Source: Asterias rubens
Taxonomy: Eukaryota > Echinodermata > Asteroidea > Forcipulatida > Asteriidae
Length of the DNA: 64,000 bases
Direction: 5' to 3'
Assembly (NCBI RefSeq): GCF_902459465.1
Contig: NC_047073.1
Coordinates: 1,550,001 to 1,614,000 of the forward strand
The notes under the pieces were generated by a model that ran no database searches, had not been told where the DNA came from, and saw only the letters and a list, made by a program, of their open reading frames with translations. Positions 23,401 through 38,400 of this stretch are shown one piece after another. The position numbers and the translations under genes were made by a program. Positions within the stretch are counted from its first letter, which is position 1, and the number at the start of each line of letters is the position of its first letter.

Positions 23401-26400
23401 AAAAAAGTTCACAGATTCACAAATAACTTACAGGGTTTACAAAAGGTAGTGGTGAAAGACTTCTCTTGAAATATTAGTCCATGAAATGCTTTACTTTTTG
23501 AGAAAACAATAAAACAATATCAATTCTTGATAGCGAGAATTACGGATTTATTTTAAACACATGTCATTACACGGCGAAACGCGCGGATACAAGGGCGGGT
23601 TTTCCCTTTATTTTCTCCCGACTCCGATGGCCGATTGAGTCTAAATTTTCACAGGTTTGTTATTTGATATAGAAATTGTGATACACGAAGTGTGGGCCTT
23701 GGACAATACTGTTTACCGAGAGGGTCCAATGGCTTTAAACAAGAAGACTAGCTCCTAAATTTATGCAAAATACAGTTAATGCCTGACGTTTCAACCCTAG
23801 CAGAGTCTTTCTCTGCTAGGGTCTAAACATCTGGCCATTAACTTTTGTTTCCCTTTTACACCACAGGTCCTTTTGGTTAGTAAGCAGTTTGCAACAGCTT
23901 AATCTATTTTACCAAATTGTTTAGTGCTTACAGGGCTCAAGTTTTCAAAGAGAAACATATTAATCTTTGCACCTCTTTTGACATCTCAGAATCCTTGAAT
24001 CATAAATAAGCTTGTTACAAATGTTGTCATTAGATAATAGATAGATGTGAGTAAAAAACACAAGGCCTACATACACAATCATTTTAATTGCTTTAATAGA
24101 TCATACAGTGCACTGTGCAGTCCCATGCAATTCGAGTCACAAATATTACATGTTGCAAATAGAATGTAGCATGGGTACACCTAATGCAAAAAATTTCCTT
24201 GTCAAAATGTTCTCTTCAAATTGAAATCGGTCTGTAGTTTAATGAACGTGTCTAAAGTCCAGGAGATTTAAAACATTTTTATGTGTGTTTTACAGAAAGT
24301 TAGCTTTTTTTTATCAGGTTCATGAAGCTCTATGTACTACTTTAGTGTTAATTAAAAAAAAAAGCTTTTTACCAAAGTTGTTTGTCTTTGCTCAACTATT
24401 ATTTAACACGAATCCTTTCATTTACTTTGTATAGAATGTCCTGCTGGACTGTTTGGGGTAAACTGTGACCAACAATGTCATTGTTTAAATGATGCAGATT
24501 GTCACAAAGGTAGCGGTTCATGTCCAGCTGGTGTCATGTGTAAATCTGGCTTTAGAGGTGAAGATTGCCAAAGTAAGTACTCGCACTTCATTAATGCTTA
24601 GAAATTATCATTTTCCATCCAGTCCCAGTGACCTTGCCATAAAATACAATTCAGACAATTCAGACAATTATTCCTCAGAATATCATAATTTGCACATTCA
24701 CACAAAGTTTCTGTGGCAAACAGATTGACCAAAAACAGCTGGAATGCTGGCACATGTTTTAAAGGTTTCGTCACCTTGTTTGTATTAGTTCTGTTGTACA
24801 TCACACTGGCATAATTAAATGATTCAAAATATATTTATTCTTTGTTTTACCAATTTTATTTGCAGACTCTTGTCCGTATGGCCAAATTGGACTTCAACCA
24901 AACTGCACAATGTGTTCTGGTAAGATTGATATTTCAAATAAAGCAATTTCATCATTGTGTGTTCCAACAATCTTGTAAGGACAAATTTACTCTGTTAGAA
25001 ACAGTTCATTGGTCATCGAGCTAAAATGTTTGCATGGTCACAATAAAGCAAAAATGAATGGCCTTTCATCAAAAAGGTAAGAAACAAAGAAAATAAAGTT
25101 TGTGTTTCTGAAATTTCTGGAGATTGACATGTTAGAAATGTAAGAAAATTACATCCGGGGACTTATTTGAAAAACTTTGATGAAGTTGCTGCAATATGTC
25201 ACTGAAACTTGGAGTTCTTGTAAAGTATTGTCTATTACACATTTGATAGATGGAACCTTCTGCAACCTATCTTGTGCACCTTCTTTTCAGTTCCTGTATC
25301 GGTGATCTATCAAGTCAGCTCTGAGCGAGACTCAAGCAGAACCATTACATGGACGAAAGCTCCTCAAAACAAGTGTCCTGTTATTGACTATGCGATACAG
25401 TATCAACTGGTAATGAGAGATCTTTGCCAAGAGGAGGCTGGTGAATTTGAAACTCTACACAACACAACAGAGAGACAGTCTTCGGTACCACATCCTGATT
25501 CATCTTTAGAGGCAAATTCAATCTACAAGGTTCGTGTTCTTGCCAGGAATGAGGCAGGACTTGGGGAATTTCAGGAGAACATTTATATAGAGCACACAAC
25601 ACCTGAGAAGGGTAAGTTCCTGGTAGGAGAGTATCTTTAGGGGTGGGAACTTTCTGACTTTTATCTGAAGATAATTTCTTATATTTTATACTTAAATATT
25701 TATGTTCGTCTGCTTTGGTTTTCTAATAATCTTGTTTCCTTGGATGACTGTTTACTGGTTCCCAAAAGGTTGAAAATCCATAATTTCAACTTACCTTTCA
25801 GCTTTTTTGAACAGTATGCAGTGAGTTGAACTAGGTTTTTGTTGATGATTTACGTAGCAGAGCAAACTAAGTACACTTCAGGCAGAAGAAGCGATTTGGA
25901 AGCAAGACTCTTGTTGACATCGCCAAGAATTTGAAATTGAATTTGAAATTTACATTTGAGGGTGAATTTGATTCTCCATGGAGATTGCCTGGGCCTGGTG
26001 TTCTGTAGTTTACCCAAAGTAACATTGACTTCAAGACGTGAGAAAATGAAATGCTGTTTATTGTAACTTCTATTTTCGTCACTTTGACCTTTAGGTCTGA
26101 ATATATCAGTGTTGGGAGAAAATAATGAAGATTTGTTCAGGTGTAGATAAACATACAAACCCTTTATTACAGTGTGTGGGATTCTATGCCTAGTCCTCAA
26201 TAGTGACAAATCCCAAATGTAAATTTTTTAACATTATTATGTAAACGTAAGTTTTTTTTGTTTTTTTTAGAGCCAACTGGACCTCCAACAGAATTCAAGA
26301 CTACTTCAACAGCGAAGCATAGTGTGGCATTGAGCTGGAGTGAAATACCATGTGGTCAAAGAAATGGTGTGATAACAAAGTATAGAGTGAGTCTTCATAG

Positions 26401-29400
26401 TTTAAAAAAATTAACTCATTAAAGTTACCATGAGCGATGTCAAATGCAAAAGTTTGTGACAGTATTTATAATTAGTGTCTTTTTGTTTCCCATTTTACAA
26501 CAATTTCCAACAATTTTTCAATAATTTTCCAACAATGTGCAGCTCTCATACAGGGTGCTGGACAAACCTTATGACACCAGCTTCAGTCTAAACAGCTCAT
26601 TTGAATCTGTCGACATAGATTCATCAGATATGCATCGCTTCATCAGTGGTTTAGAACCAACAACAAAATATGATTTCCGACTGAAAGGTTTCAACAGTGC
26701 TGGTGTTGGAGAGAAAGCAACACTAGAAGCATTTACTGCAGTTGAGACAGGTATTGTGGGACATCATTCAGTTATCAAAATTTCCTTAAAATGGTGAATG
26801 CTAAATTTTTACTTGAACATCTAAAACCGTTTTAAGACCGGTGTTACGAATTTTGTTTTGTCGACGTAAAGTCATATGAACTACAATGTCAACTGTTTCA
26901 ATGTTTCCAAGTCACCAAAACTAAAATGCGTATTTTAAAACGAATAGATATATTTGTTGTATTTCTTTGTTGGCTACGTCAAAGCCTAACTGTGTCACAT
27001 TCTTGTTTGGGAACGTCTCCAAAGTTTGACATTATTCTAGGCGCGAAAGAACATTTCATCTTTTGACTTTTGAGATGCTCCGTTATGTTCTGTTTTGGAA
27101 AGAGAATCTCCCCAAGGTACATATTTTCTTTGACTTTACAGATCTTCCTGCTCCGACTCAGCTATCCGAAAAAGATATTTCAGATTTGACATCTTCCACA
27201 GTCACTATAGCTTTGAGTCTTCCATCCTCGTCAAAGTACATTACGTAAGTTGAAAATATGCAAATGATTTTTAACCTGTATAATTTTAAAACTGCACATC
27301 CTTAATGCGCCAACATTCATCTTTTCTCGTTGATTTTATGTGTTGTGTATAGTGAAGCATCATTTTCGGGTTTTAAAATTGCCTCTGTTTGGTCTTGAAC
27401 AAAATTGTCAAAGAAAATATCAACATTGTTACTGAAACAATGAGAACTGAAATTTAAATAGTGACCTACTCATGAACATTGTTTCTATTATTCAGAGGCG
27501 TGCAAGTTGGTGTACAGCGGGTTAAGACAGTCACTAGGGACACCAGGGGATCGAGGTACCAACGATCCACTGAACCAACTCTTGATTATGTAGCTGCAGA
27601 ATTACCTAAGAAGGGTCTCCCTGCAACATTCACTGTGGGTGATGGAGAAACACTGGGAAATTATCTAAACAAACCCCTTGAAAGCAACACTCAGTATGAC
27701 ATCTATCTGGGATCAGTCAGTAGGATTTCTCAATCGGTAAGCCTTGTATTTTACTTCTTGTGTTATTATTTTACCAATGACAAACTGACCCGTTGCAGCA
27801 ATGCAGCATACTCTCTGGCACGCTTGCCAATAAGAAGAATGCTTGCTTCAGATTTCTCCTGAAGACAACCAGGCATCCTGATCGAAACGTTGAGTCGCTA
27901 ACGTTAAGTTCTAGGCATTGAAAGCAAGTAAACAGGCTTTGAAAGTTGAAATTTTACGCAAGTTTGATAACACCTTAAAGATGTTGATTTGATTTTTCTC
28001 TTCATTTTTATTAGACTTTTGCCGTTAAGTGGAGTGAACCGTTCACAGTTCAAGGTAATTTACTGTTTTGTGACAATTTTGCTTTAATTCAACTACTCAA
28101 AAACTCCACCTTTAATCGTATTGTGAAAATGTTGTTGTGTTTCAACGCGGGGTCTTTCAAGTAGGACAGGAAGGGAACAATAGTCTGGTTGCTTTCTACT
28201 TCAGTGAGAATAAAAGCTATTGTTCCTGTAAGGGCACCATCCACAAATGGATAACGATGCAAATACAGATGCATGTCATATTGATTAGTGTTACTGCTGA
28301 CTCACTAACTTATTATAGGAGTCAACAATGGCTATTTATAGGACGCTTTGTTGTGTTTTTTTCTTTAAAATAATTGAGAAATGTTTGTTTGTCAGTGCCA
28401 CAAAGTGCAAGCCCACCGGTAGCTGCTGTTGTGGTTCCATTGATGCTGATTGTCCTGATTGGTATTGGGGTTGCTGTGATCTTCATAATAAGGTAGTTAT
28501 TAAAGTCTCAATTGAGTAATGTTTGTTTGTCAGTGCCACAAAGTGCAAGCCCACCGGTAGCTGCTACTGTGGTTCCATTGGTGTTGATTGTCCTGATTGG
28601 TATTGGGGTTGCTGTGGTCTTCATAATAAGGTAGTTATTAAAGTCTCAATTGAGTAATTTCTGCGCTCCCTCGTTAGTCACCTCCAAATATTAGTTTGTT
28701 CCCCCCAAAATGTTGTTTTTAGGAAACGAAAATACATATCAGGGGAAAGAAATTACTTTTCGTGGGAGCAAAAATTAATATTTTAATTGGTTTCTTACAA
28801 CTAATATTTAAGGGAAAGAAAAAATACTTCGAGTAACGCAATAATATTTCGAGGGGTCAAACTAATGATCTTTTCAATTAAGAAGCTCTGTAGATCTCAG
28901 CATTCGGCTGCAAAGCATGTGATAAACCCTCTCTAGTGCATTAATGAACCAATCAAGGAAATAATCTTTGCCTAATGAGAGGTTAATTTTGTATTTGTTG
29001 TTTATTTTCCGTACCTTTGACAGGCGAAAGAAGAGGCTGAGACATCTCAACGCTGTAAATGGTAGGTCACAATTTACAACTCGGTAAACTTTCATTTTAG
29101 TTATATCAACATATTGTGCAGGTTTGTCTGAAAGGATGAGAATATTAGACTTAATTTAAATTCAGAGCTTTATACATGTATGGCTATTATTTTTTTCATA
29201 TTACAAAGAAACCCTGCCCATTCTTCTATTCTGTAGTGCCAAGAATAGCTACCCTTAAACTCATTAAAATCGAGAATTACAGGAGTTGCTAAAAAGTTGG
29301 AATGTGGTCATGCTCACATCTTAACAATTATATCCTAGTTACTGAAGTTTGGACTTAATTTTGTCGTTGGCAACACGTACAATGGAGATATGTTAAAGCA

Positions 29401-32400
29401 TCTATACTACTCAAGATGGACCAAATATTACATTATTTTAAATATGTTCTGCACCTCCTTTTCTGTCCACACCTTTAGTTAAGTTTGATTTTAAATGTTT
29501 GTTTTCATTTGTTTAAACAGCAGGGGTGCGGATAGGCAATGACAAACTTTCTACAGGACTAGACAACCCTGACGTTGATGTCACCTATGATGTTATTGCT
29601 GAAACCATATCAACGAATGTGCCAATCATTGCACCACCCGCTCTACCAGCCACTACACCAGCCACGACACCAGCCAATAAACCAGCCACTTCACTGGCCA
29701 CAGCACCAGCCACTGCACCAGCCAGACCGAAGCCGGTTAAGGAGAAGAAGCAATTTACGGCTCCTTTCCCGATTCCGTTGTCAGAGTTGAAAGTCTATGT
29801 CAGCAAGAAGAAGAAGGAAACGTACAAAGAAGGCAATGGGTTTTTGTTTGACTATGAGGTGAGTTATGATAATAACAAGATGTGAATTTGTTTATTCATT
29901 AGGTTCATTAATTGCTTTTACCAATTCACACTAATGATTATGATGAGCAATATTATTAAGAATAACAAGCTCTTTCAAAAGTGTTTAATGTTTTTTTCTT
30001 TTTCTTTTTCGATAATTAGAATTTGCCTGATTTCGACCGTCATTCATGTGAAAGAGCAAAGGACGAGAAAAACAAGGAGAAGAATCGCTATGTTAACGTC
30101 ATTCCTTGTGAGTTGAAAAATATTGAATATGATCAACATTGTTTTTCATTCTGAAATGTTCTCTCCAAACCACTTGTCGAATGAGGTATTAGCACCCCAC
30201 GTGACTTTAGGCATGCACCATAGATGAATTAACAACAACCTTTCTCCATGCCTTTCTGTCCTCAACTGCCCTCTGTTTAATTGGGAAATATTTCAAATTC
30301 ATGGCCTTGCATTGATTTGATTCCTAACTTTTTGTCCACCACAGACGATTTTTCTCGTGTTGTGCTTGAGAAACTACCGGATCAACCAGACTCCGATTAT
30401 GTAAATGCAAGTTACATAGATGTAAGTTAGTCATAATTACTGTTTCTAATCTGACTGATCCCTTTAAGCTTCTAAAGAATCGATAATAGACCACTCCAGT
30501 TTTACAAAGAACTGAATCAAGTTCGGAAAACTTCCCAATCAGTTCTGGTCCCTGTCCGTCTTTAAAGATAAGTTGATGGACCGCTGGAGTAGAAGAGGAC
30601 TCCAACCAATTATGGCGCAACAACTTATTAATTAGTAAAGAGTATTTGAAGGCCCCACAATCCACAAAATCAAGGTGCTTATGACGCACGAGAGTGAAAA
30701 TTAGACAAAGACCAAATCGATAAGCCACAAGCTGGATTAAACAATGATACAGTAAATAAAGCAAAACTTCCCTGAAAGAGTGTTAAAAAAACAGTACAAA
30801 AATCTCTTAAAAATTCGTTCAACCAGCCCAGAAAAGGACTGTTATAAAAAATCATCTTTGGAAATGCAAACAATGTTTTTGCTTCCTTCTCACCATTACA
30901 GGGTTTCAATGAACCGAACAAATACATGTTAAAAAAACAGTACAAAAATCTCTTAAAAATTCGTTCAACCAGCCCAGAAAAGGACTGTTATAAAAAAACA
31001 TCTTTGGAAATGCAAACAATGTTTTTGCTTCCTTCTCACCATTACAGGGTTTCAATGAACCGAACAAATACATAGCCAGCCAAGGTAAGTCAAGTAATTA
31101 AACAAACTTATGCAACTGTTCTTAGAGGTTTGAACACTAAAAAGGAACTAGGCATATACAAACAATTTACAATGTTTCCATCGTGGCCGAGCAGCTCAGC
31201 ACAATACTCTGTCGTCAGAGTGTGGGTTTAAGCCTCAGTCGTGGCAAAAGTTGCCTGAGATGAAATTATTAATTTTGAGAAGGCAAATACTATACTTTAG
31301 GACACTTTCTTCATTTGGTATAAAATATGGATCGGCAGCTCACTGAATATCTCATTATTATTTTATGAATCACAATTTCAGGTCCAAATAAGGCTTCTGT
31401 TTGTGATATGTGGAGGATGATATGGCAGGAGAATACCACTAAGATTGTCATGCTCACCAACCTACAAGAAGGAGTCAAGGTAATTTAAGCTGCATTGCTG
31501 CTGGGACAATGAGCTCACACTTATGTTTACACCAAAAGTAGATTTGTAGTTGGTACCCTGTCTTTATATGCAAGGTATAAAGACAGTGGTTTCATAGGAC
31601 ACTATGATTTTAAACGCGCAGTGACGTAAGCTTTCTGTGTTTTGATTGGTCCGAGGTGACGCTTGGCAGCTGCACCTTGTCCATGAAAATTGATGTGGTG
31701 AAAGGTGATTATGGCTTCAATCACGAGCCTCAAAAAGTGTGACGTCAGATGTTCAGGCTAAACCAAAAGCAGCCGTCGTCCAATGGTCTTTTGAGGGCGC
31801 TATGTAGTCAAAAGTCAAACGGGTGCAGAATAAAGAGGGACACTATAAACGGTATCTCAGTGCAGTCGGTGCTAGAAAGCGCACATTGCTCATTTATTTT
31901 AGCCGGGATGATTCTATTTGGTTTGTTCTATTCCTTTTTAATCTTTCAGGAAAAATGTGAGAAATATTGGCCAGACAAAAAAGCACAGTACGGAGATTAT
32001 GTTGTCACTTTGAAAAAAGAGGAAACACACGCAGACTACATTGTCCGAGACTTCAAAATTACTCTGAAATTAGAGGTAATGAATTACATAACTTGTTTAT
32101 TTTGAATCCAACACAGACAGACTCTACAAAGTGTTTTAACTTCATAAAAATAGCGACCCATATTATAAGTTTGAACTATGCTAGATGCAGAACCGAATTA
32201 AACCATTTTCCCAGATCCTTTGCAATCACACTCTGCTATACTGTCTATACACTGTGGATGATGCCTTTAATTTAAGTAATGCTCAAAATTCTACTTTTAA
32301 ACACTCTATAGGATGAATGGACCAGACAAGTTCGTCAGTATCATTTCACAACATGGCCCGATACGGCCTTGCCTGATGATCCAATCAAAGTGGTGAACTT

Positions 32401-35400
32401 TGTCAAAATGGTAAAGTCCAGCTACAACCAAAAGAATGATGGTCCAATGGTCGTTCATTGCAGGTACTTTTGTGATTGCACATTACTTAAAGACATTGGA
32501 TATATATTGGTAATTGTCAACGACCAGTCTTCTCACTTGGTGTATCTCAATTATATGCATCAAATAACAAACCTGTGAAAATTTGAGCTCAATTGGTCGT
32601 CGAAGTTGCGAGATAATAATGAAAGAAAAAACACCCTTGTCACACGAAGTTGTGTGCTTTCAGATGCTTGATTTCGAGACCTCAAATTCTAAATCTGAGG
32701 TCGCGAAATCAAATTCGTTGAAAATTACTTCTTTCTCGAAAACTACTATACTTCAGAGGGAGCCGTTTCTCACAATGTTTTATACTATCAATCTCTCCCC
32801 ATTACTCGTCACCAAGTAAGGTTTTATGCTAAAAATTATTTTGAGTAATTACCGACAGTGTCCACTGCCTTTAAGACTATTTTACAGTGTATTAAAGGCC
32901 ACAGTGGAAACTGATAGGGGAGCCAATCAGCCAACCATTAAAGAAATCACTATGGAATTCCGGTTACGGTGATTCAGAAGAACTAGGATTCCCAGCAGGA
33001 TAATCCTCAAAACCAGGATCCCCGACCAGTACGATCAATATTAAGATAATAAATGTTACATTTATACCAGGATCCTCCAACAAATCCCGCCAAATTCGGC
33101 CGGAAGATTTTCCCGCTAGGATCAGCCCAAAATTAAACATTATTGTTTCACCACAAAATCTTATGATTTTGTTTGAAAAGGAAGAGTGAAATCATACATT
33201 TAGCCTGACCGAGAAACTTTGTGCATAGGGTAGACAGTGTAGCCACGAAGACAGTTCTGATTGGGGTTTTTTTCCCAGGTGTGGGTGCATCACACAACTT
33301 TGTTAATGTAAGGAGCCTTAAGGCAAACAGAAAAAGTAAAACCGGTACATACTCACAATGTTTTAAATATCTGTAATAGTTAAGACGCAATCATTGGAAA
33401 ACGAAGAGCACTTTTATGAGACAGGCTATGCTGAAACCATTGGAGGCGTGTTTTTGTTTTAAACGAAAATTTGGACTGGAGAGAGGGAAGGGCGTTGGAT
33501 GAGTGGTGGGGGATTTATTTCTGTCTGTTGGTAATCAAGCAGTTTGTTATAGCGCCTAGAAATAAGTTAAGCAAGAAAAACAGGGGTGTATTTGAACAGA
33601 GGCAAAGACTCATCAAAATGTTCATTCACGCAATGTTCATGCCTGTAATTATTCATGTTTTTTTGTAGCACTGGAATCGGTCGTACTGGGTTGTTTTTGG
33701 TTTTGGACGCCATGTTGGACCAGGCAAAAGCAGAAGATCGAGTCGATATCTGGAACTTTGTTTGTGGTATGAGAGACAAACGGATGAAGATGATTCAATC
33801 ACCGGTAAATTAGATACATTAATTTATCTCAGGTCATTTGTTCTGTCTATTTTTTCCCGTTTTGTCCAATGTTTTCTTGAAGTGTTCCCTAAACCAGAAA
33901 TGAAACAAGAACATTGGAGAAAGGTTTATCAGAGTAGATGTTGCCCAAATTGTTTACAAAAAATACATTAGAACATCAATTTATCTGAGGCCATTTGAGC
34001 AAGTTCTCTCTAGTGTTTTCCTGTTTTGTCCATTGTTTTCTTGAATTGTGCCCGAAACCATAAATGAAACAATCACATTGGAGTAGATGCTGCCCAAATG
34101 TTTACAAAAAGTAAACAATAATTTGGTAGACAATGACAATTGACGTTTGCATAATTATAGTTAAGCTTTCACAAACATCACTTTTGTTAGGCTTTAAGTG
34201 TATTATATCAATGTGAAAGTTGTAAACTTTTGTATCACAATGTCCTAAAACCAATCTGCTCATTCAGGAGTTGTTTAAAACTAGATCTCTTAACATCTAG
34301 ACCACCGTAGGTTTGGTGGATTTACAGAAAATGGTCTTGGCCATAGTGCCTCTTCAAAAGTATCTATTAAACTTAAATATTTTCCAACGAAAGGGCCCTT
34401 TGTAAAATGATTTTTTCATTTTATTAATAAAAACAGGCCCAATATGAGTTTATCTTTGAAGTCCTGATTGAGACGTTCCTTTGTGGTGACACCAGCATTA
34501 AACCAAAACAGATTCCCACCAAGCTTACTGCTTTGAAGAAAGTCACAAAGGGCAGTAGGAAGACAGGACTGCAACTAGAGTTTGAGGTGACAACTCTTTT
34601 TATCAACTTTGTTTCATTTCATTATGTCTGTATTTTTAAATTGAGGAGTCTGGAAATTTATATTCCAACATTTCATTAAAAGTGTTTCGTCGGGCATAAA
34701 TAATGTTATTTCTTGGTTCTTACCCTTATACTGTATGTGACAAGCACTGGCAAAGTCTCCACATTAAATGCAATTTTAAACATCTCCCTGCTTAATTTTG
34801 TACAAAATCTCGCCGATTACGAGATGCAAATGATGTCATCTCTGACGTAGTCCTGAGGTAACTGGAATAAGCATTCAATATTCACCTAATCATACTATTT
34901 TCAAATCATTCTTTCTGTCTTTAAACAGACCCTGAATTTGGTCACCAATATTCCGGACCCTGTCAAATTTAAAGGAGGTCGGCAACCAGAAAACGTTGAG
35001 AAGAACAGATTTCCAGACAAACTACCAGGTGAGGTTTCTGTTCAGTTTATAAATGACTTCTCATGACAAAGTTGTTGTACACTCTAAAAAGTCCCGGGTC
35101 AGAAATTTGACCCGGACTCCGGGTCAGAAATTTTTGACCCTTTCTGGGTCATCGTGACCCGGAAAATGGTTATCGTGTTTAGCCAAGTGCCGGGTCAGTT
35201 ATAGTTTTAACCCGTGACCGGGTCAGATTGACATATATGTTTCTTTGCAAAATAGATTTTTTTACCAAATTAAAGCTGTAGTTATTCTGCGATCACTTTG
35301 AAATAAATGCATTCAGTCAATGAAGTCAACTTTATTTATATTCTTTGAACTAAAGTTGTAACCGTACCCGAGGGTGTTGGGGTAGGTTCTTCAACCCACA

Positions 35401-38400
35401 CAGTTGCTAATTTAAAGCTTGATTGAACCAGCTTCATGCTCTGCTGTGCAGGCCATCATTGTAGGATCTAACAAGGAAATTAAAGTCACCAACATTTTAT
35501 TTTTCAAGCTGATCAGTTCCGACCTCACTTGATAACATCAGGACAACATGGATCCAACAACTACATCAATGCCTGCTTTCTCAATGTAAGTCATCATACT
35601 TCAGTGATTTGTTGAGTTCCTTTTGATAAACCAAACCATCACAGAAATATTTATCATCTGAAAGCTCACTGATTCTAAAGTTCATACCAGTACCAATCCT
35701 CCAGAGAAATCTTTCCATCTGAAAGCTCACTGATTCTAAAGTTCATACCAGTACCAATCCTCCAGAGAAATATTTCCATCTCAAAGTTCACTGATTCTAA
35801 AGTTCATACCAGTACCAATCCTCCAGAGAAATCTTTCCATCTGAAAGCTCACTGATTCTAAAGTTCATACCAGTACTAATCCTCCAGAGAAATATTTCCA
35901 TCTGAAAGCTCACTGATTCTAAAGTTCATACCAGTACCAATCCTCCAGAGAAACATTTCCATCTGAAAGCTCACTGATTCTAAAGTTCATACCAATACCA
36001 ATCCTCCAGAGAAATTTTTCCATCTGAAAGCTCACTGATTCTAAAGTTCATACCAGTACCAATCCTCCAGAGAAATCTTTCCATCTGAAAGCTCACTGAT
36101 TCTAAAGTTCATACCAGTACCAATCCTCCAGAGAAATATTTCCATCTGAAAACTCACTGATTTTAAAGTTCATACCAGTACCAATCCTCTAGAGAAATAT
36201 TTCCATCTGAAAGCTCACTGATTCTAAAGTTCATACCAGTACCAATCCTCCAGAGAAATATTTCCATCTGAAAACTCACTGTTTTTAAAGTTCATACGAC
36301 TAGCAACCCTCAAAAGAAATACTTGCATCTGAATTTAAAATTCACTAGTACCTATTTCAATTGCCAAAAACAAAATAATTTATTTAAGTTTTTGGGGTTT
36401 TGTTTTGCAACTCCTTGGGGAAAAAAAGATGCACTTTACGTAAAACCTCACTGGACCCGAATTACCTCGTTAAGTTCACTTCTGTAGATTGTTATTAGCT
36501 GGGATTCATGGGAGATCAGTGAGTTTTTCTTACTGAATGGATTTCCCAGAATAAACAATAAATAAATAAATAAATACCTCGGCCGTCATGGATCAACAAT
36601 TTTTCTGTCAACTTTCTGAATTGACAGAGTCCTAGCTCCAAAGGAAAGTACATTGTCACCCAAATGCCCTTACCTCACACCATCAGTGACATGTGGAGAA
36701 TGGTCCATGACTACAATTCAACTTGTATCGTCATGTTGAATACAGTAAACAAAAAAGACCCGGTAAGTAGAACATGTCATATTGCTTGGAAAATCAATTT
36801 CGAAAATCTACTTTATTTGATATGAAATACTGTACTTTTAAAAACTGTTTTTGTTGTATTTGTAATTTTTTATTTTTCAATTTTTTTGAAACGAAGTTAA
36901 GCCATAAATTATTGTTTACCAAAGCTAAAAGTACACATAAATTGTGTTATTATCTGCTAAAAGTAATTTGTTCATTGATTTGATTAAATTTAGAAAGTAT
37001 CACTATCTCTACTAATTTGTCTTCCTGACAGACATGTGTTGAGTATTGGCCAGAGAGAGACTCTGCATCATATGGCAATCTGACAGTCACTCTTCAGTCA
37101 ACTGATAAAGTGGGACCAAACATCGTTATACGACACCTATCCCTGTCTGATGATCAGGTACAATGCTAGAATTAATCATTGAAACTAGGGCTGTCTAAGT
37201 AGGTCACTGTGGCTGTGACTTTGGCTGTAGCTAATGGTGTTACTTCCCTGGTAGATATACAGAGTACCATGCCCAGAATTCATATGATTTGATTTCATGT
37301 AAAAACATTCGATTTAAAACAAACTACTAAAGAGGACGGAACAAATTCATGATGTCCGAGGTGGTAAAAGCCTCTGTTGCAGTTCGTCTTATTTTTTATG
37401 TCCCTTAAAAAGTTTCCAATAATTTTAAGATTGTCCATTGTGAAGTGTACAATGTATAATGTCCCCATCTTAAAAATAAATCAGTTCACTTCAAGCCTTT
37501 ACCTGTTTGAAAGGCAGAATCGTTTAACTCACTGAAACTATTCCAGGTTGCATACATCAATGGTGCCTTGACGTCAATGCCATACTTGGGGCATACCTAC
37601 AATGTCATTACAAAATCAAACAACAAGTTTTGTTTGCACTGACTGACTTTCCCATCCCCGAAGTTGTAAGTTTATGTTTCATTCTTGTCACTGATACCCA
37701 GGAATCCCGTCTGATTTGTCACCTTCAACTACTCAACTGGCCCGTTGGTGGCATACCATCGTCACCAAGATCCATCGTAGAGTTGGTCACAGCCGTTAAA
37801 GAGTGGCAACTCGGGCACAAAGACGACCGAACTACAATTCAGTGCATGTAGGATCTTTGGTCATTTCCTTCTGCTAGTTTTCAATAAACACCCAATCCAA
37901 CAAAACTCAGAAAAATAAATGTTGTAACTTTAAGCTGGCTCATTGTTTTGGATGAAAAGGACAAAGTTTACGTTTTGCGGTTTGTGACAGTAACTTGATA
38001 ATTTTTCAATTATTTTCAACATATTTCAGTCAAGATCCAAATATAAATATTAACAGAGAAGAAACATCTCTAAGAGTTGCCGTAAGAACATGATAGGATG
38101 GTAGAATAGTTTGTGTTTGACACAGAACAAATCCCAAAACGTTTACTGTGTTCACGACAACTCAAAATGATTTTATTATTTCTTGTTTGACAGTGACGGT
38201 GAGGGCGCTAGTGGATCATTCTGTGCTCTCCTTAACGTCATAGAGAAACTGAATATTGACAATGTGGTGGATGTCTTCCAAGAAGTCAAGAAACTCAGAG
38301 TCTCATGTCATAGATTGGTGCAGTCACAGGTAAGCTGAGTTTGATATATCAAGGGTTGATACCATCTGTTACCATGCTGTGCCTTTCAGCATTTTTTTTT

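Noticed and set aside
35640..36310. CRISPR-like regular repeats
   Set aside because: Units are contiguous with no unique spacers, and the genome is eukaryotic.
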